NCBI RefSeq assembly: GCF_014653175.1
Contig: NZ_BNAG01000007.1
Span: 1-52,595, forward strand
Reading direction: 5' to 3'
DNA from: Roseivirga thermotolerans
Lineage (GTDB): Bacteria > Bacteroidota > Bacteroidia > Cytophagales > Cyclobacteriaceae
Length of the DNA: 52,595 nt
Shown here: one piece after another, positions 31,136 to 40,156 of the stretch
Layout of the letters: every line of letters begins with the position of its first letter
Numbering within the stretch: position 1 is the first letter of the stretch
The notes under the pieces: model-generated
The model's input: the letters and a program-made list of their open reading frames with translations, nothing else
The model's database searches: none
Told to the model about the DNA's origin: nothing
Position numbers and translations under genes: made by a program

Positions 31136-32306
31136 TAAACATCGCTTTTAGTGACTCTCTGTATATGTTCAGCCGTTGTTGGTTTTCATATGATCCGCTG
31201 TTTACCAGCAGAATAAACGTGGCATCGTGCTCAGGAAAGTATTGGGCAATGGTTAGGAAACCATCGATACCTCCCGTATGACCGCTGGAATTGCCATAGG
31301 GGGTGCGGTTGTGTTCTAGCCCCAGACCATTTTGGAAATGGCCAAAATCCTCATCTACCCAATCGGAAGGTAAGTCTTCATAGGCAGTCATTTCTGCTAA
31401 TGATTGCTCACTAATGATGTCGCCCTTGAGCAATTTTTCGAAAAATAACCCCAGATCGTAAGCATTTATGGCTATGCCTCCATCGGCTGTGTTTAGCTCA
31501 TCTCTGTAGAGAAACTCACTTTCTACATACTGACCATTGCCATAAATATCTACATAGCCTTTTACAGTACCCGGGGGAATGGGCCGGGTGGTGCTGTAGT
31601 ATGCACTAGAAAGCCCGGCCGGGATAAAGATTTTTTGCTCGTAGGCTTCTTGAAGCGATAGCCCTGAGGCTTTTTCTATGATCATGCCCAATAGCAGGTA
31701 ATTGGTATTGGAGTAGTAGTAGGTTTCTCCAATGGCATTGGTGGCTTTTTTGCCGAAAGCATAGGCCAATACTTCTTCCTGAGTCCAGCCGTTGTCTTCG
31801 CGGTTAATCCGATCCAATTCAAATTGCAGGGTATAATAATCGGGAATACCACTGGTGTGGTTCAATAAATGGCGCAAAGTACTACCCTTCACGTTCTCGA
31901 GTTTCTCGGCTATTTTGCTATCCACCCATTCCGTTACGGGGTCGTCCAATGATAATAGGCCATCATCTTTAAGGGCCATTATGGTGGCGGCTGTAAACGA
32001 TTTGCTGATGCTGGCAATCAGAAAGGGGCTACAAGGAGCCACATCGATTCCCGAAGCAATATCGGCCTTGCCACTGGCTCCAATCCACACGCCATCACTG
32101 TCTTTAATCATCATGGCAGCACCCACAATTCCTGCTTTCCGGTTTCTGTCCAGAATCTCCTGATAAACCGCTGCCCTGGGATGATTTTGGCTGGAATCAT
32201 TAAAGTTGAACGAGCAGCTATAGTAGCTTTCGGGGTATATATCGGGATTGGCGCAAGCCCACAAAAGAACTATGAAAAGGATCGGAAGTAAATAGGTTCG
32301 GTTCAT
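31128..32306 (-). CDS. Serine hydrolase, class C beta-lactamase/PBP4* family, lipoprotein
   Basis: This 392-aa protein has lipobox LLWAC (Cys18). The SxxK motif is SISK (Ser99, Lys102), the YxN motif is YSN in YYYSNTNYLLLG, and the HTG-type third motif is HTGGIDGF. Family members are esterases, D-aminopeptidases or carboxypeptidases; beta-lactam resistance is not implied. It overlaps the next upstream gene by 4 bases. Confidence 0.85.
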   Translation of the reverse strand: MNRTYLLPILFIVLLWACANPDIYPESYYSCSFNFNDSSQNHPRAAVYQEILDRNRKAGIVGAAMMIKDSDGVWIGASGKADIASGIDVAPCSPFLIASISKSFTAATIMALKDDGLLSLDDPVTEWVDSKIAEKLENVKGSTLRHLLNHTSGIPDYYTLQFELDRINREDNGWTQEEVLAYAFGKKATNAIGETYYYSNTNYLLLGMIIEKASGLSLQEAYEQKIFIPAGLSSAYYSTTRPIPPGTVKGYVDIYGNGQYVESEFLYRDELNTADGGIAINAYDLGLFFEKLLKGDIISEQSLAEMTAYEDLPSDWVDEDFGHFQNGLGLEHNRTPYGNSSGHTGGIDGFLTIAQYFPEHDATFILLVNSGSYENQQRLNIYRESLKAMFNE

Positions 32307-32878
32307 TTCTGCTGAAGTTTTATGTGAGTACCTGCTTTCAGAAATGAGTGTACCATTACGGGGATACCATTGGCAAACGGAGTTTCAATGGCGAAATCCT
32401 GGCGTATGAACGGCTCCCAGGCCGATGAGTTCCGATAAGTGAAACCCAGGCCCGCATTGGCCAGCAAGTGAGGTCGGCCCGTTTGTTTTATGCTTTCAAA
32501 GGTGCCACTATCGGGGTTTAGCTCATACACTTTACCGGGGTAGAACACGTGCATGTATCCTGCTCCATAATAGACATCGGCTGTAAACGAGTCGCTAATC
32601 TTAAAACTCACTGCCCATTCGGCCTTCAGGTAGAAGGCGTTTTCTACTTTGCGGTGAAAATACCAACCCAATTGCAGGTTCATGTTACTGAGCCTGTTGG
32701 TGTGTTTTTTTTCATTGAGCTCGTAGCTCATTTCCATACCCGGGTGCAGTGGCGTAAACCGTGTAAACGGAAAGGCCATACTCTCAGTCATGGCGGCAAT
32801 AGATATGCGTTGGTTGTTTTGAGCTTTTGCAACTTGCATAGAAAGACCTATGAAGATGAATAGTAATAGTCTTCTCAT
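32303..32878 (-). CDS. Predicted outer-membrane protein
   Basis: This 191-aa protein has a signal peptide (about 1-19, ending AKAQ) and beta-strand pattern with many aromatic residues (YYGAGYMHVFYPG, GLGFTYRNSSAWEPFIRQDF). No family recognised; likely a small outer-membrane barrel. Coupled to the serine hydrolase gene by a 4-base overlap. Confidence 0.6.
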   Translation of the reverse strand: MRRLLLFIFIGLSMQVAKAQNNQRISIAAMTESMAFPFTRFTPLHPGMEMSYELNEKKHTNRLSNMNLQLGWYFHRKVENAFYLKAEWAVSFKISDSFTADVYYGAGYMHVFYPGKVYELNPDSGTFESIKQTGRPHLLANAGLGFTYRNSSAWEPFIRQDFAIETPFANGIPVMVHSFLKAGTHIKLQQK

Positions 32879-32886
32879 AAATGGGG

Positions 32887-34374
32887 TTATTTTTCCTTCT
32901 TAAATGTTAATAGTACTTCCAGTTGACCGTGCCACTCGGGTTTTTGACCATTGGGGTAGGTCTCATCGTAAAGTTTCAGGCTTAGTGTATCCTGGGTTAT
33001 CGTAAAAGCATAGTATTGTCGGCCACCTTCAAAACCGGGTACCTTAGCTATGTCCGGAACCGCCAGAAATACATGCTCATCCATGAGGCTGTAGGGGCCA
33101 CTGTTAAATACTATATTTCTGAAAGCTGTTATGGTTTCCTTGTCGCTTGGGGCAGATAAAGCAGAAAATGCTTTTCGGGCTTTGGCGGTTGGGGTGTATA
33201 CAATGCTATAGCGGTTGCGGCCAACCAGCAAACTACCTTCCTGACCCTGAAAAGTGTAGGTGGTGTCGGAGTAGATGTAGTCGATTTGCGAGAGCTTCCA
33301 AGAGCCTATCAATTGATTTTTCGTGCTGCGTATCTGCTCTATATAGCTTTTTAATTCTTCGTTTCCGTAGCCCAAAGCCAGGGTATAGGCCGTTTCTGAG
33401 CCATCGAAGCAAGCTATTGTGTAGCTGGCTCCTTTGTCGAGAAGTAGACGGGCGGCTTTTGTATTTTCGTAGAATATAGCCCAGTGCAAAGCCGTAGATT
33501 GGTTGATTACATCGCGATGATCCAAATCTGCTCCTGCTTCTATCAGTGCTTTAATTACATCCAAATGGCCTCCCACAACAGCACCAATAAGCGGAGTGAG
33601 GCCATAGCTTTCACCAGCCAGATTAGGGTTGGCCCCGGCTTCTAAGAGTTGAGTAACCAAAGGCAGATACCCGTAACGTGCGGCAATGGCAAGGGGGCTT
33701 TGCCCAACCCGGTTCAACAGATTGGGTTGTGCACCGTTGGCCAATAGAAGTGCAACTATTTCCGGGGCATTGATTCTGACGGCATGATGCAGAGGGCCTT
33801 GTCCAAGCCCATCGAGCCGATTGATGTAGATGCTTTTTGGAAGCTCTTTTTTCAACCAGTGGCTTTGTCGCGATCGCACAGCCCGGATGAGTTGCTCCAA
33901 TGGCCGGGGTGTTCCGCTATCGAGTGTGGTACCTTTGAAAACTTGTATGACCGAATCGGCATGCCACAACCTATAAGCTACATCCAGGGCATTGCCGTGC
34001 TTACTGTGAATAGATAAGTCGGCTCCAGCGGCTATGAGTTTTTTCATATGGGCTGCATGGCCATAGTATGCCGCCCAGTTCAGGGCTGGGTCTCCATTTG
34101 CATCGAGTGAGTTGAGCTCGGCTCCGGCATCCAAAAGTAAGTCCATAACTTTTCCATCGGCAAAGGCACTGGCATACATTAGTACGGAGGGTTTTAGGCC
34201 ATTGTCGATGAGGGTATTTGGGTTTGCCCCTGCTAGCAACAACTCTTTAGCCCGGTTGTAATCATTGTTTTGCACAGCTAGTGATAGCAGGCTGTCGGTT
34301 GAGTTAGTCTGAGCACTGGCAGGCCTTATGCCAAGGATACATATTAAAAGGCAAAGGCTCGTTTTAAGCCACAT
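32887..34374 (-). CDS. Exported ankyrin-repeat protein
   Basis: This 495-aa protein has a signal peptide (1-21, ending ASAQ). About eight ankyrin repeats fill residues 30-350 (e.g. LLLDAGAELNSLDANGDPAL, LLEAGANPN, LIEAGADLDHRD). The C-terminal 140 residues have a beta-rich lipocalin-like opening (LIGSWKLSQIDYIYSD). Periplasmic ankyrin proteins usually serve as binding partners. It overlaps the upstream gene by 11 bases. Confidence 0.85.
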   Translation of the reverse strand: MWLKTSLCLLICILGIRPASAQTNSTDSLLSLAVQNNDYNRAKELLLAGANPNTLIDNGLKPSVLMYASAFADGKVMDLLLDAGAELNSLDANGDPALNWAAYYGHAAHMKKLIAAGADLSIHSKHGNALDVAYRLWHADSVIQVFKGTTLDSGTPRPLEQLIRAVRSRQSHWLKKELPKSIYINRLDGLGQGPLHHAVRINAPEIVALLLANGAQPNLLNRVGQSPLAIAARYGYLPLVTQLLEAGANPNLAGESYGLTPLIGAVVGGHLDVIKALIEAGADLDHRDVINQSTALHWAIFYENTKAARLLLDKGASYTIACFDGSETAYTLALGYGNEELKSYIEQIRSTKNQLIGSWKLSQIDYIYSDTTYTFQGQEGSLLVGRNRYSIVYTPTAKARKAFSALSAPSDKETITAFRNIVFNSGPYSLMDEHVFLAVPDIAKVPGFEGGRQYYAFTITQDTLSLKLYDETYPNGQKPEWHGQLEVLLTFKKEK

Positions 34375-34936
34375 AGGTGAGTCTTTTAAAGAATACAGAA
34401 AAGAGGATGATCCCGGCCAGACAGAAGCCTATGGTATGATCGGCCATGTTGGGAATTACAAACTCCAACGATAACTTGTACCAGTTCATCAGGGCCAGAT
34501 CGGAGGCAAAGCCTGTTAGCATGGCGGCTAGCAGGCAAGCCAAAAGGGTGGTTCGCAAGTCTTGAGGTTTTACCTGTGCTAAAAGAAGAAAGAGAGCACC
34601 AACTGTAAAAAGATTAATGAGGAGGCTTTGCAAAAAATCAGTCGGATTGAACAATTGTGATGGCCCCGATTTGTACACCATTAGAGGGATTCTGGGGCCT
34701 GTAGCCAGTTTTTGTTCCAACTTTTGGAGGCTTTCCGGACTGTTGTCTTCCGGAAAACCGGGGTAATGATATACTCCATCTTCCAGACGAACACTACTAA
34801 GTTTGGTAAACTCTACCACGGCATCGGGTAGGGGCTGGAGAGACTGCCCGTGAAAGGGCAGCCCCATCCATGAAATGGCATTCCAGGCAAAAAGTGCCAG
34901 GGTGGCCAAAACGATTGCAATTGTTTTTCTTTTCAT
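34364..34936 (-). CDS. Membrane protein, unknown
   Basis: This 190-aa protein has four predicted membrane helices (about residues 5-22, 105-125, 130-150 and 165-183) with a periplasmic loop of about 75 residues after the first. No family recognised. It is 12 bp downstream of the lipoprotein gene at 34949. Confidence 0.6.
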   Translation of the reverse strand: MKRKTIAIVLATLALFAWNAISWMGLPFHGQSLQPLPDAVVEFTKLSSVRLEDGVYHYPGFPEDNSPESLQKLEQKLATGPRIPLMVYKSGPSQLFNPTDFLQSLLINLFTVGALFLLLAQVKPQDLRTTLLACLLAAMLTGFASDLALMNWYKLSLEFVIPNMADHTIGFCLAGIILFSVFFKRLTYVA

Positions 34937-34948
34937 GGTTATGGTTGG

Positions 34949-35734
34949 TTAAAGACCGCAGTTTAAGGGTTCCGGCAAGGGTTGAGAGCCGTTTACTCCC
35001 CCTGATTCAGTGCCTAAAAAGGCCACACGGCATAGATTGTCTACACTGAATTTCCAGCGGTGATAGTTATCGCATAAATCGTAGCAGTCGTGCCACTCAA
35101 ACACAAAGTCGTAGTAGCGAATGTCGTGGGTCTGATTGTAGTATATTCTGCCCGCACCGGCCGTTAGTAGGTTGGGTTGTGCATTGGTAATATCGCGGTG
35201 GCTGGCTTTCAGGGCCCGGGCAAAAGCAGGCATGTTCAACAACCTATCGGTACGAATTACGGCTGTGTGGTTGTTGTACTGTGTTAGACTAAAGCCATAT
35301 GTTTCCAAAAGTCCGTCTATTGCGGCTATGCCGGTGCTTGTTTCTCCTGAAGCCCAGGCTCGGGCCACTTCAGAGTCTTCATTTACCTGCACAATGCAGC
35401 TGTAAACCGCCTGATTATTCACTACATGATGTACACAGTATTGAGAAAAAATGGAATCTCTTTGGGGTAAAGTGCTGCGGAAAATGGCATCGAGTCCACC
35501 CCATATTTTATCGGTTACTGAACCGGGTAATTCTATTTCGTGGGCCAGGGGATGTTCTGTTTCTAACATATAAGCTATGGCAATACCGGCCACATCGCGC
35601 TCATAGCTTTGTTTAAGTGGGGAAGATAAATCATCACCACAATTGGATGGAGAAACACTGTCGTCTTTCTTACAGCTGCTCAGGCTTAGTAAAAGAATCA
35701 AAGCCAATGATGAATATAGTGGTGCCACTTTCAT
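34949..35734 (-). CDS. Lipoprotein, unknown
   Basis: This 261-aa protein has lipobox LLSLSSC (Cys21) followed by KKDDS, the usual surface-lipoprotein tail. The mature part contains a RDITNAQPNLLTAGAGRIYY segment and a cysteine-rich WHDCYDLCDNYHRWKF. No family recognised. First structural gene behind the regulator. Confidence 0.65.
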   Translation of the reverse strand: MKVAPLYSSLALILLLSLSSCKKDDSVSPSNCGDDLSSPLKQSYERDVAGIAIAYMLETEHPLAHEIELPGSVTDKIWGGLDAIFRSTLPQRDSIFSQYCVHHVVNNQAVYSCIVQVNEDSEVARAWASGETSTGIAAIDGLLETYGFSLTQYNNHTAVIRTDRLLNMPAFARALKASHRDITNAQPNLLTAGAGRIYYNQTHDIRYYDFVFEWHDCYDLCDNYHRWKFSVDNLCRVAFLGTESGGVNGSQPLPEPLNCGL

Positions 35735-35806
35735 GCTTGTGAAAGTACGTGGTGCGGGAGAGCATTGCCGTTAAATAGGCTTTGCAGTTGTTAATTCCAA
35801 TTGGGA

Positions 35807-36874
35807 TTAACAACTTTTACGATTGGTACTGGGGTTTTCCTTGCGGTATTGAGAGGGTGTGCAGCCGGCAAATTTTCTAAACGATTGCCCAAATGTGACC
35901 TTGTTGTTGAAACCCGCTTTTTGGCCAATGGCTTCAATGGTAAATCGCTTGTATTCCGGATTAGTAAGCAGCTGCTTGGCCAGTTCTATACGGTGACGGT
36001 TCAAATGTTCCTGAAACGATTCGTTGATCTCTTCTGAAAAAGTTTGGGAGATGTGGTGGCTTTTTTCTTCAATGTGCAGGGCGAAATCGGAAAGGCTGAG
36101 GTCGTTGCGTTGGCATAGTTTCGGATCCTTGAATGCTTCTTCGATCTTTTTGCTAATGCGTTTTTTGTCTTTGGCCGAAATGGTCGACTTCATGTATTTG
36201 CGCGTAATCTGCTTTAGAAAATCAGGGTCGGTATAGAGTAGGTAACCAATTAGCAAGGTGAGTGTGGAGGTAATCACATAATACACATCAAAGTCTCTCC
36301 AGGTATTGGCAAACTCTGTAAACCAAGAAATGGTGACACAAGAAATAAAGTAAATGGCCGTAATAAGCCAGGTGTAGAGCCTCTCTTTGGGAGCTAGAGA
36401 AAACCCTTTGCGAGCCAGAAGTATAATCATAACAACACCATATGTAACAAGGTGCATGGCCCTTACATAGTTCAGGGGCATAATTACCTCCATAAAGTTT
36501 TCTTGTATATAAATGAGTTTTTCTATGCCCGACATTTGAAGGATGTCCCATAGGTAGATAATGGCCAAAAGGAAGGGGAGCAAGTGCAGGGCGTGCACCG
36601 GGCGCAAGGTGAAAGACTTGCGGATGCAAAGCTGAAGGTGCCAAAGCAGAAGAGGACCAAAGATAAAGCCTGACAGATAGTAATACTGAATGTAGTACTC
36701 CGGGTAGAGGTTTATGAACGGGCTGGTACCATATAGAAAGACCAGAATCTCCAGCCCTAGCATAAGAATGAATACCCCCAATGTAAGCGGGGCCTTCCCC
36801 GAGTTTTTAAAAAGCAGGCCTCCGGCTACCAAAAACGATAGTATAGCGTAAATGAATAGAAGGTGTTTCAACAA
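35807..36874 (-). CDS. AraC-family regulator with N-terminal membrane sensor
   Basis: This 355-aa protein has about seven membrane helices in residues 1-215 and an AraC-type double HTH at 255-345 (FQEHLNRHRIELAKQLLTNP, then FTIEAIGQKAGFNNKVTFGQ with SFRKFAGCTPSQYR). The start is TTG at 36874. Such regulators sense an envelope signal and activate nearby genes. It stands 72 bp ahead of the 12 same-strand genes and is the natural candidate to control them. Confidence 0.85.
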   Translation of the reverse strand: MLKHLLFIYAILSFLVAGGLLFKNSGKAPLTLGVFILMLGLEILVFLYGTSPFINLYPEYYIQYYYLSGFIFGPLLLWHLQLCIRKSFTLRPVHALHLLPFLLAIIYLWDILQMSGIEKLIYIQENFMEVIMPLNYVRAMHLVTYGVVMIILLARKGFSLAPKERLYTWLITAIYFISCVTISWFTEFANTWRDFDVYYVITSTLTLLIGYLLYTDPDFLKQITRKYMKSTISAKDKKRISKKIEEAFKDPKLCQRNDLSLSDFALHIEEKSHHISQTFSEEINESFQEHLNRHRIELAKQLLTNPEYKRFTIEAIGQKAGFNNKVTFGQSFRKFAGCTPSQYRKENPSTNRKSC

Positions 36875-36985
36875 ATTGCTGTTAAGCCAGAAAAATAAAA
36901 AGGATTACGCAAAACCATTCTTTTACTAATACTTTTATGAAAACAGACAAGCGGCTGGAGGTATTGGTTGTAAGAGAAGCTGAAG

Positions 36986-37023
36986 TTAAAAAACAAAAGA
37001 GGCCAAGTGGCCTCTTTTGTTTT
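36986..37023 (-). terminator. Terminator of tRNA-Pro
   Basis: AAAAGAGGCC, AAGT, GGCCTCTTTT: a perfect 10-bp stem just past the tRNA 3' end, followed on the - strand by a T-rich run. Confidence 0.7.
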
Positions 37024-37024
37024 G

Positions 37025-37098
37025 TCGGGGTGACTGGATTCGAACCAGCGACCCCTTGCACCCCATGCAAGTACGCTACCGGACTGCGCCACACCCCG
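37025..37098 (-). tRNA. tRNA-Pro (GGG)
   Basis: On the - strand the acceptor stem CGGGGTG pairs with CACCCCG. The anticodon stem-loop is CTTGC-ATGGGGT-GCAAG, anticodon GGG. The T-arm contains GGTTCGAATCC. The CCA end is not encoded. Confidence 0.95.
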
Positions 37099-37445
37099 AT
37101 CAATAAAACTGCCTGATTAATTCCGGTATCAGAGAGTCTTTACTCTCATCCAACAAGCAGTACGGAGGACTGCCTGCCTGCCGAAGCGTAGCCCAGGCAG
37201 GCGCCACACCCCGATCAATAAAACTGCCTGATTAATTCCGGTATCAGAGAGTCTTTACTCTCATCCAACAAGCAGTACGGAGGACTGCCTGCCTGCCGAA
37301 GCGTAGCCCAGGCAGGCGCCACACCCCGATCAATAAAACTGCCTGATTAATTCCGGTATCAGAGAGTCTTTACTCTCATCCAACAAGCAGTACGGAGGAC
37401 TGCCTGCCTGCCGAAGTGTAGCCCAGGCAGGCGCCACACCCCGAT
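37086..37445. repeat. 115-bp tandem repeat carrying the 5' end of tRNA-Pro
   Basis: Three full units start at 37086, 37201 and 37316, and a 15-base partial unit ends at 37445. Each begins with GCGCCACACCCCGAT, which includes the first 13 bases of the tRNA gene, and then continues into its upstream region. The units are identical apart from one C/T change in the third. Each carries an inverted repeat (GCCTGCCTG ... CAGGCAGGC) of the REP type. Confidence 0.9.
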
Positions 37446-37510
37446 TAGTCTTCGTGGAAACCCTTAGCTTCCAACGAGGATGCAAGTTTAACAATTAGAT
37501 TTTGAATTGG

Positions 37511-37762
37511 TCAAACGGAAACCACTTTTTCGTGCTTTCCTTTCTTTAAAATTTTAGCCAACACGTAAATTCCCCCAAGCATTACATAAAACCCACCAAA
37601 CCAGGCAAAGGTATTATCTACATGGCCGCAGCAATGAATATAGTCGTACAACAGAGTGCCGAAGTAGGGTAGGCTGGTAAATAAAAATAGGGGAATAGCC
37701 AGTTTGTAGCCCGGTTGCGCTTCTAGTTGATGTCTCTCTTCCACTTTCTCAAAAAATTCCAA
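37511..37762 (-). CDS. Small membrane protein
   Basis: This 83-aa protein starts at TTG 37762; the frame is open further upstream but without ATG. It has two membrane helices (about residues 20-42 and 52-72) with CC between, and a basic C-terminus. No family recognised. It is convergent with nothing and stands alone. Confidence 0.5.
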   Translation of the reverse strand: MEFFEKVEERHQLEAQPGYKLAIPLFLFTSLPYFGTLLYDYIHCCGHVDNTFAWFGGFYVMLGGIYVLAKILKKGKHEKVVSV

Positions 37763-37934
37763 AGAGGCATACGCGCTGAAGAACGTGGCGGTTTCAAATT
37801 TTGATGAACGGCAGCGGGCTTCGGACTTTAGACCTGAAGCGCTCTCTGACTTGGGTTTTGCAGAATAACATTTCCTTAACCAATATTGCTAATGAACTGC
37901 GTAACTTGGGCATTACTAATCTTACCTGTATTCT

Positions 37935-38813
37935 ATGTTTTATAAAAAGACCGTCTTCTTTCTGTTTTCATTTTTCTTAGCACAAAGTGCTTTTTCGCAA
38001 CAACTAGATATTCAGGGGCATAGAGGTGCGAGAGGGCTGTTGCCTGAAAATACCATTCCCGCCTTTATCAGAGCTTTAGAAGAAGGGGTAACCACGCTGG
38101 AGCTGGATGTGGTGATTACCAAAGACAAACAAGTGGTGATTTCGCATGAGCCCTACATGTCGGCCGATATCTGCTCCAAACCCAATGGAGAGGCGGTTAG
38201 CAAATCGGAGGCTCATGAGCTGAATATTTATAGAATGACTTATGAAGAAGTGGCTTCGTTTGACTGCGGTAGCCGTGGTAATGCCAGATTCCCTCAACAG
38301 GAACAAATGAAGGTAGCCAAGCCGCTGCTTCGCGAAATGATTCGCACCGTGGAAAACTATCTGAAGAAAAACAATCTGCCCCCTGTAATGTATAACATAG
38401 AACTAAAGAGCAGCCCCAAAGGTGATGGCATTAGTCACCCTCAGGTATCTGAATTTGCCGATTTAGTGCAGCAGGTTATTGCTCAAGAATTGCCTGAGAG
38501 CAGGTATACCATTCAGTGTTTTGATTTTAGGGTGCTGAAGTACTACCATGAAAAATACCCTCGGGTAACCTTGGTGGCCTTAGTTTCGAATGCCCGAAGA
38601 GTAGAGGCCACGGTTGAAACACTTGGATTTACCCCGGCCATATATAGTCCCAACCATACATTCTTGAGGAAAAAGGATGTGGAACTAAGCCATAGCTTAG
38701 GAATGAAAGTGGTGCCATGGACTGTAAACGACAGGGAGCGTATGGAAAAATTAGTAGAGTGGGGGGTAGATGGTATTATTACCGATTATCCGGATAGAGC
38801 AAAAGGGCTGTAG
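37935..38813 (+). CDS. Glycerophosphodiester phosphodiesterase
   Basis: This 292-aa protein has a signal peptide (1-21, ending AFSQQ). The GDPD signature is complete: QGHRGARGLLPENTIPAF, then LELDVVITKDKQVVISHE. A C-terminal MKVVPWTVNDRERM and VDGIITDYPD complete the TIM-barrel. It splits glycerophosphodiesters to glycerol-3-phosphate and alcohol in the periplasm. Single gene. Confidence 0.9.
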   Translation: MFYKKTVFFLFSFFLAQSAFSQQLDIQGHRGARGLLPENTIPAFIRALEEGVTTLELDVVITKDKQVVISHEPYMSADICSKPNGEAVSKSEAHELNIYRMTYEEVASFDCGSRGNARFPQQEQMKVAKPLLREMIRTVENYLKKNNLPPVMYNIELKSSPKGDGISHPQVSEFADLVQQVIAQELPESRYTIQCFDFRVLKYYHEKYPRVTLVALVSNARRVEATVETLGFTPAIYSPNHTFLRKKDVELSHSLGMKVVPWTVNDRERMEKLVEWGVDGIITDYPDRAKGL

Positions 38814-38956
38814 GCATTTTAAAGTTGTTTGAAAACACTAACAAAGAGATTTAATCAGCTTATTTTGAGTGACTTAATTTTTGTTCAGTGTGCAATGTAC
38901 CTGAGCAAGTACACATAAAACCTTTCATCCTCATTTTATCGTAAGGTATAAGTCTT

Positions 38957-38964
38957 TATTTTTG
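38957..38964 (+). promoter_or_regulatory. Possible -7 box for the GNAT-like gene
   Basis: TATTTTTG, 13 bases before the ATG at 38978. The -33 box is unclear. Confidence 0.35.
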
Positions 38965-38977
38965 GCGACCTTGAGAG

Positions 38978-40150
38978 ATGAAGCTGGTAGAAGTCAACGA
39001 TAAGTCCACTGAAAAACAATTTCTTTTACTGCCAGTAAGGCTGTATAAGCACGAGAAAAATTGGATTCGTCCGCTAGACAAGGACATCAAGGCTGTATTC
39101 GATCCGGCCAAGAACAAAAACTACAAGCAAGGTGAGGCCATTCGGTGGATACTCCTCAACGATAGTAATGAAGTAATTGGCCGAATAGCGGCCTTCTACA
39201 TTAAAAAAGTGGCACAAGCCCAGGAACAACCTACCGGTGGAGTGGGCTTTTTTGAGTGTATAAACAATCGGGAGGCAGCTTTTGCCTTGTTCGATGCTTC
39301 CAAAAAATGGTTGGAAGAACGAGGTATGGAAGCTATGGATGGCCCCATAAACTTTGGAGATCGAAACAATTGGTGGGGCTTGCTGGTCGATGGTTTTCAT
39401 GAGCCCAACTATCAAATGCCCTATCATTTACCTTATTACAAAGACCTCTTTGAGGCCTATGGGTTTAAAGAATACTTCAAGCAGTTTACCTATCGAAGAC
39501 CCATGGGCAGCGAGGTAGATTTTACTCCACGCTTCTACGAAAAAGCGCAGAAAACACTCAACGACCCCGACTACGAGTTTCGTCACATTACCAAAAAGGA
39601 ATACGATGTAGCCCACGAATACTTTTACGAGGTCTACAACAAAGCCTGGGCCGGCCATAGCGGTGTTAAACCCATGTCTATGCAACAGGCAAAAGCCACA
39701 TTTAAAATGCTTAAACCCATTGCGGATATCAAGCTGCTGTGGTTTGGTTTTTACAAGGGTAGTCCCATTGCATTCTTTATTTCAATTCCCGAGCTCAATC
39801 AAATCTATAAACATCTGAATGGGCAGTGGAATTTATGGAGTAAGCTCAAGTTTATGTACCTTCTCAAAAGAGGCGTATGCAAAACAGGCTTGGGTATTGT
39901 GTTTGGAGTGGTGCCTGAGCATCAAAAGAAAGGGGTAGAGGGAGGCTTGGTAATTTCATTTGTGAAGAAAATGGCCTGGAAAGACGGTTTTCACTACAAC
40001 GATATTGAAATGAACTGGATCGGAGACTTTAACCCGAAAATGATGCGCGTGGTGGAGCAAATAGGTGGTGAAATTCACAAAACCCACATTACCTATCGCA
40101 AGCTTTTCGACCCCAACAAAGAGTTTAAACGAGCAGCAATTATTCTATAA
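38978..40150 (+). CDS. GNAT-like acetyltransferase fold protein (YghO-like)
   Basis: This 390-aa protein has no signal peptide. It reads WIRPLDKDIKAVFDPAKN, then GRIAAFYIKKVAQ, and MDGPINFGDRNNWWGLLVDG, motifs of the large conserved proteins with a duplicated N-acyltransferase fold often listed as GNAT-like. Substrate unknown. It lies 6 bp before the kinase gene and is probably cotranscribed. Confidence 0.65.
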   Translation: MKLVEVNDKSTEKQFLLLPVRLYKHEKNWIRPLDKDIKAVFDPAKNKNYKQGEAIRWILLNDSNEVIGRIAAFYIKKVAQAQEQPTGGVGFFECINNREAAFALFDASKKWLEERGMEAMDGPINFGDRNNWWGLLVDGFHEPNYQMPYHLPYYKDLFEAYGFKEYFKQFTYRRPMGSEVDFTPRFYEKAQKTLNDPDYEFRHITKKEYDVAHEYFYEVYNKAWAGHSGVKPMSMQQAKATFKMLKPIADIKLLWFGFYKGSPIAFFISIPELNQIYKHLNGQWNLWSKLKFMYLLKRGVCKTGLGIVFGVVPEHQKKGVEGGLVISFVKKMAWKDGFHYNDIEMNWIGDFNPKMMRVVEQIGGEIHKTHITYRKLFDPNKEFKRAAIIL

Positions 40151-40156
40151 CCTGTT

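Noticed and set aside
31128-32306. Antibiotic-resistance beta-lactamase
   Set aside because: The SxxK/YSN/HTG set is shared by many esterases and peptidases, and the operon setting gives no resistance context.
37086-37445. CRISPR array
   Set aside because: The repeats are 115 bp, directly adjacent and have no variable spacers. No CRISPR-like array was seen elsewhere.
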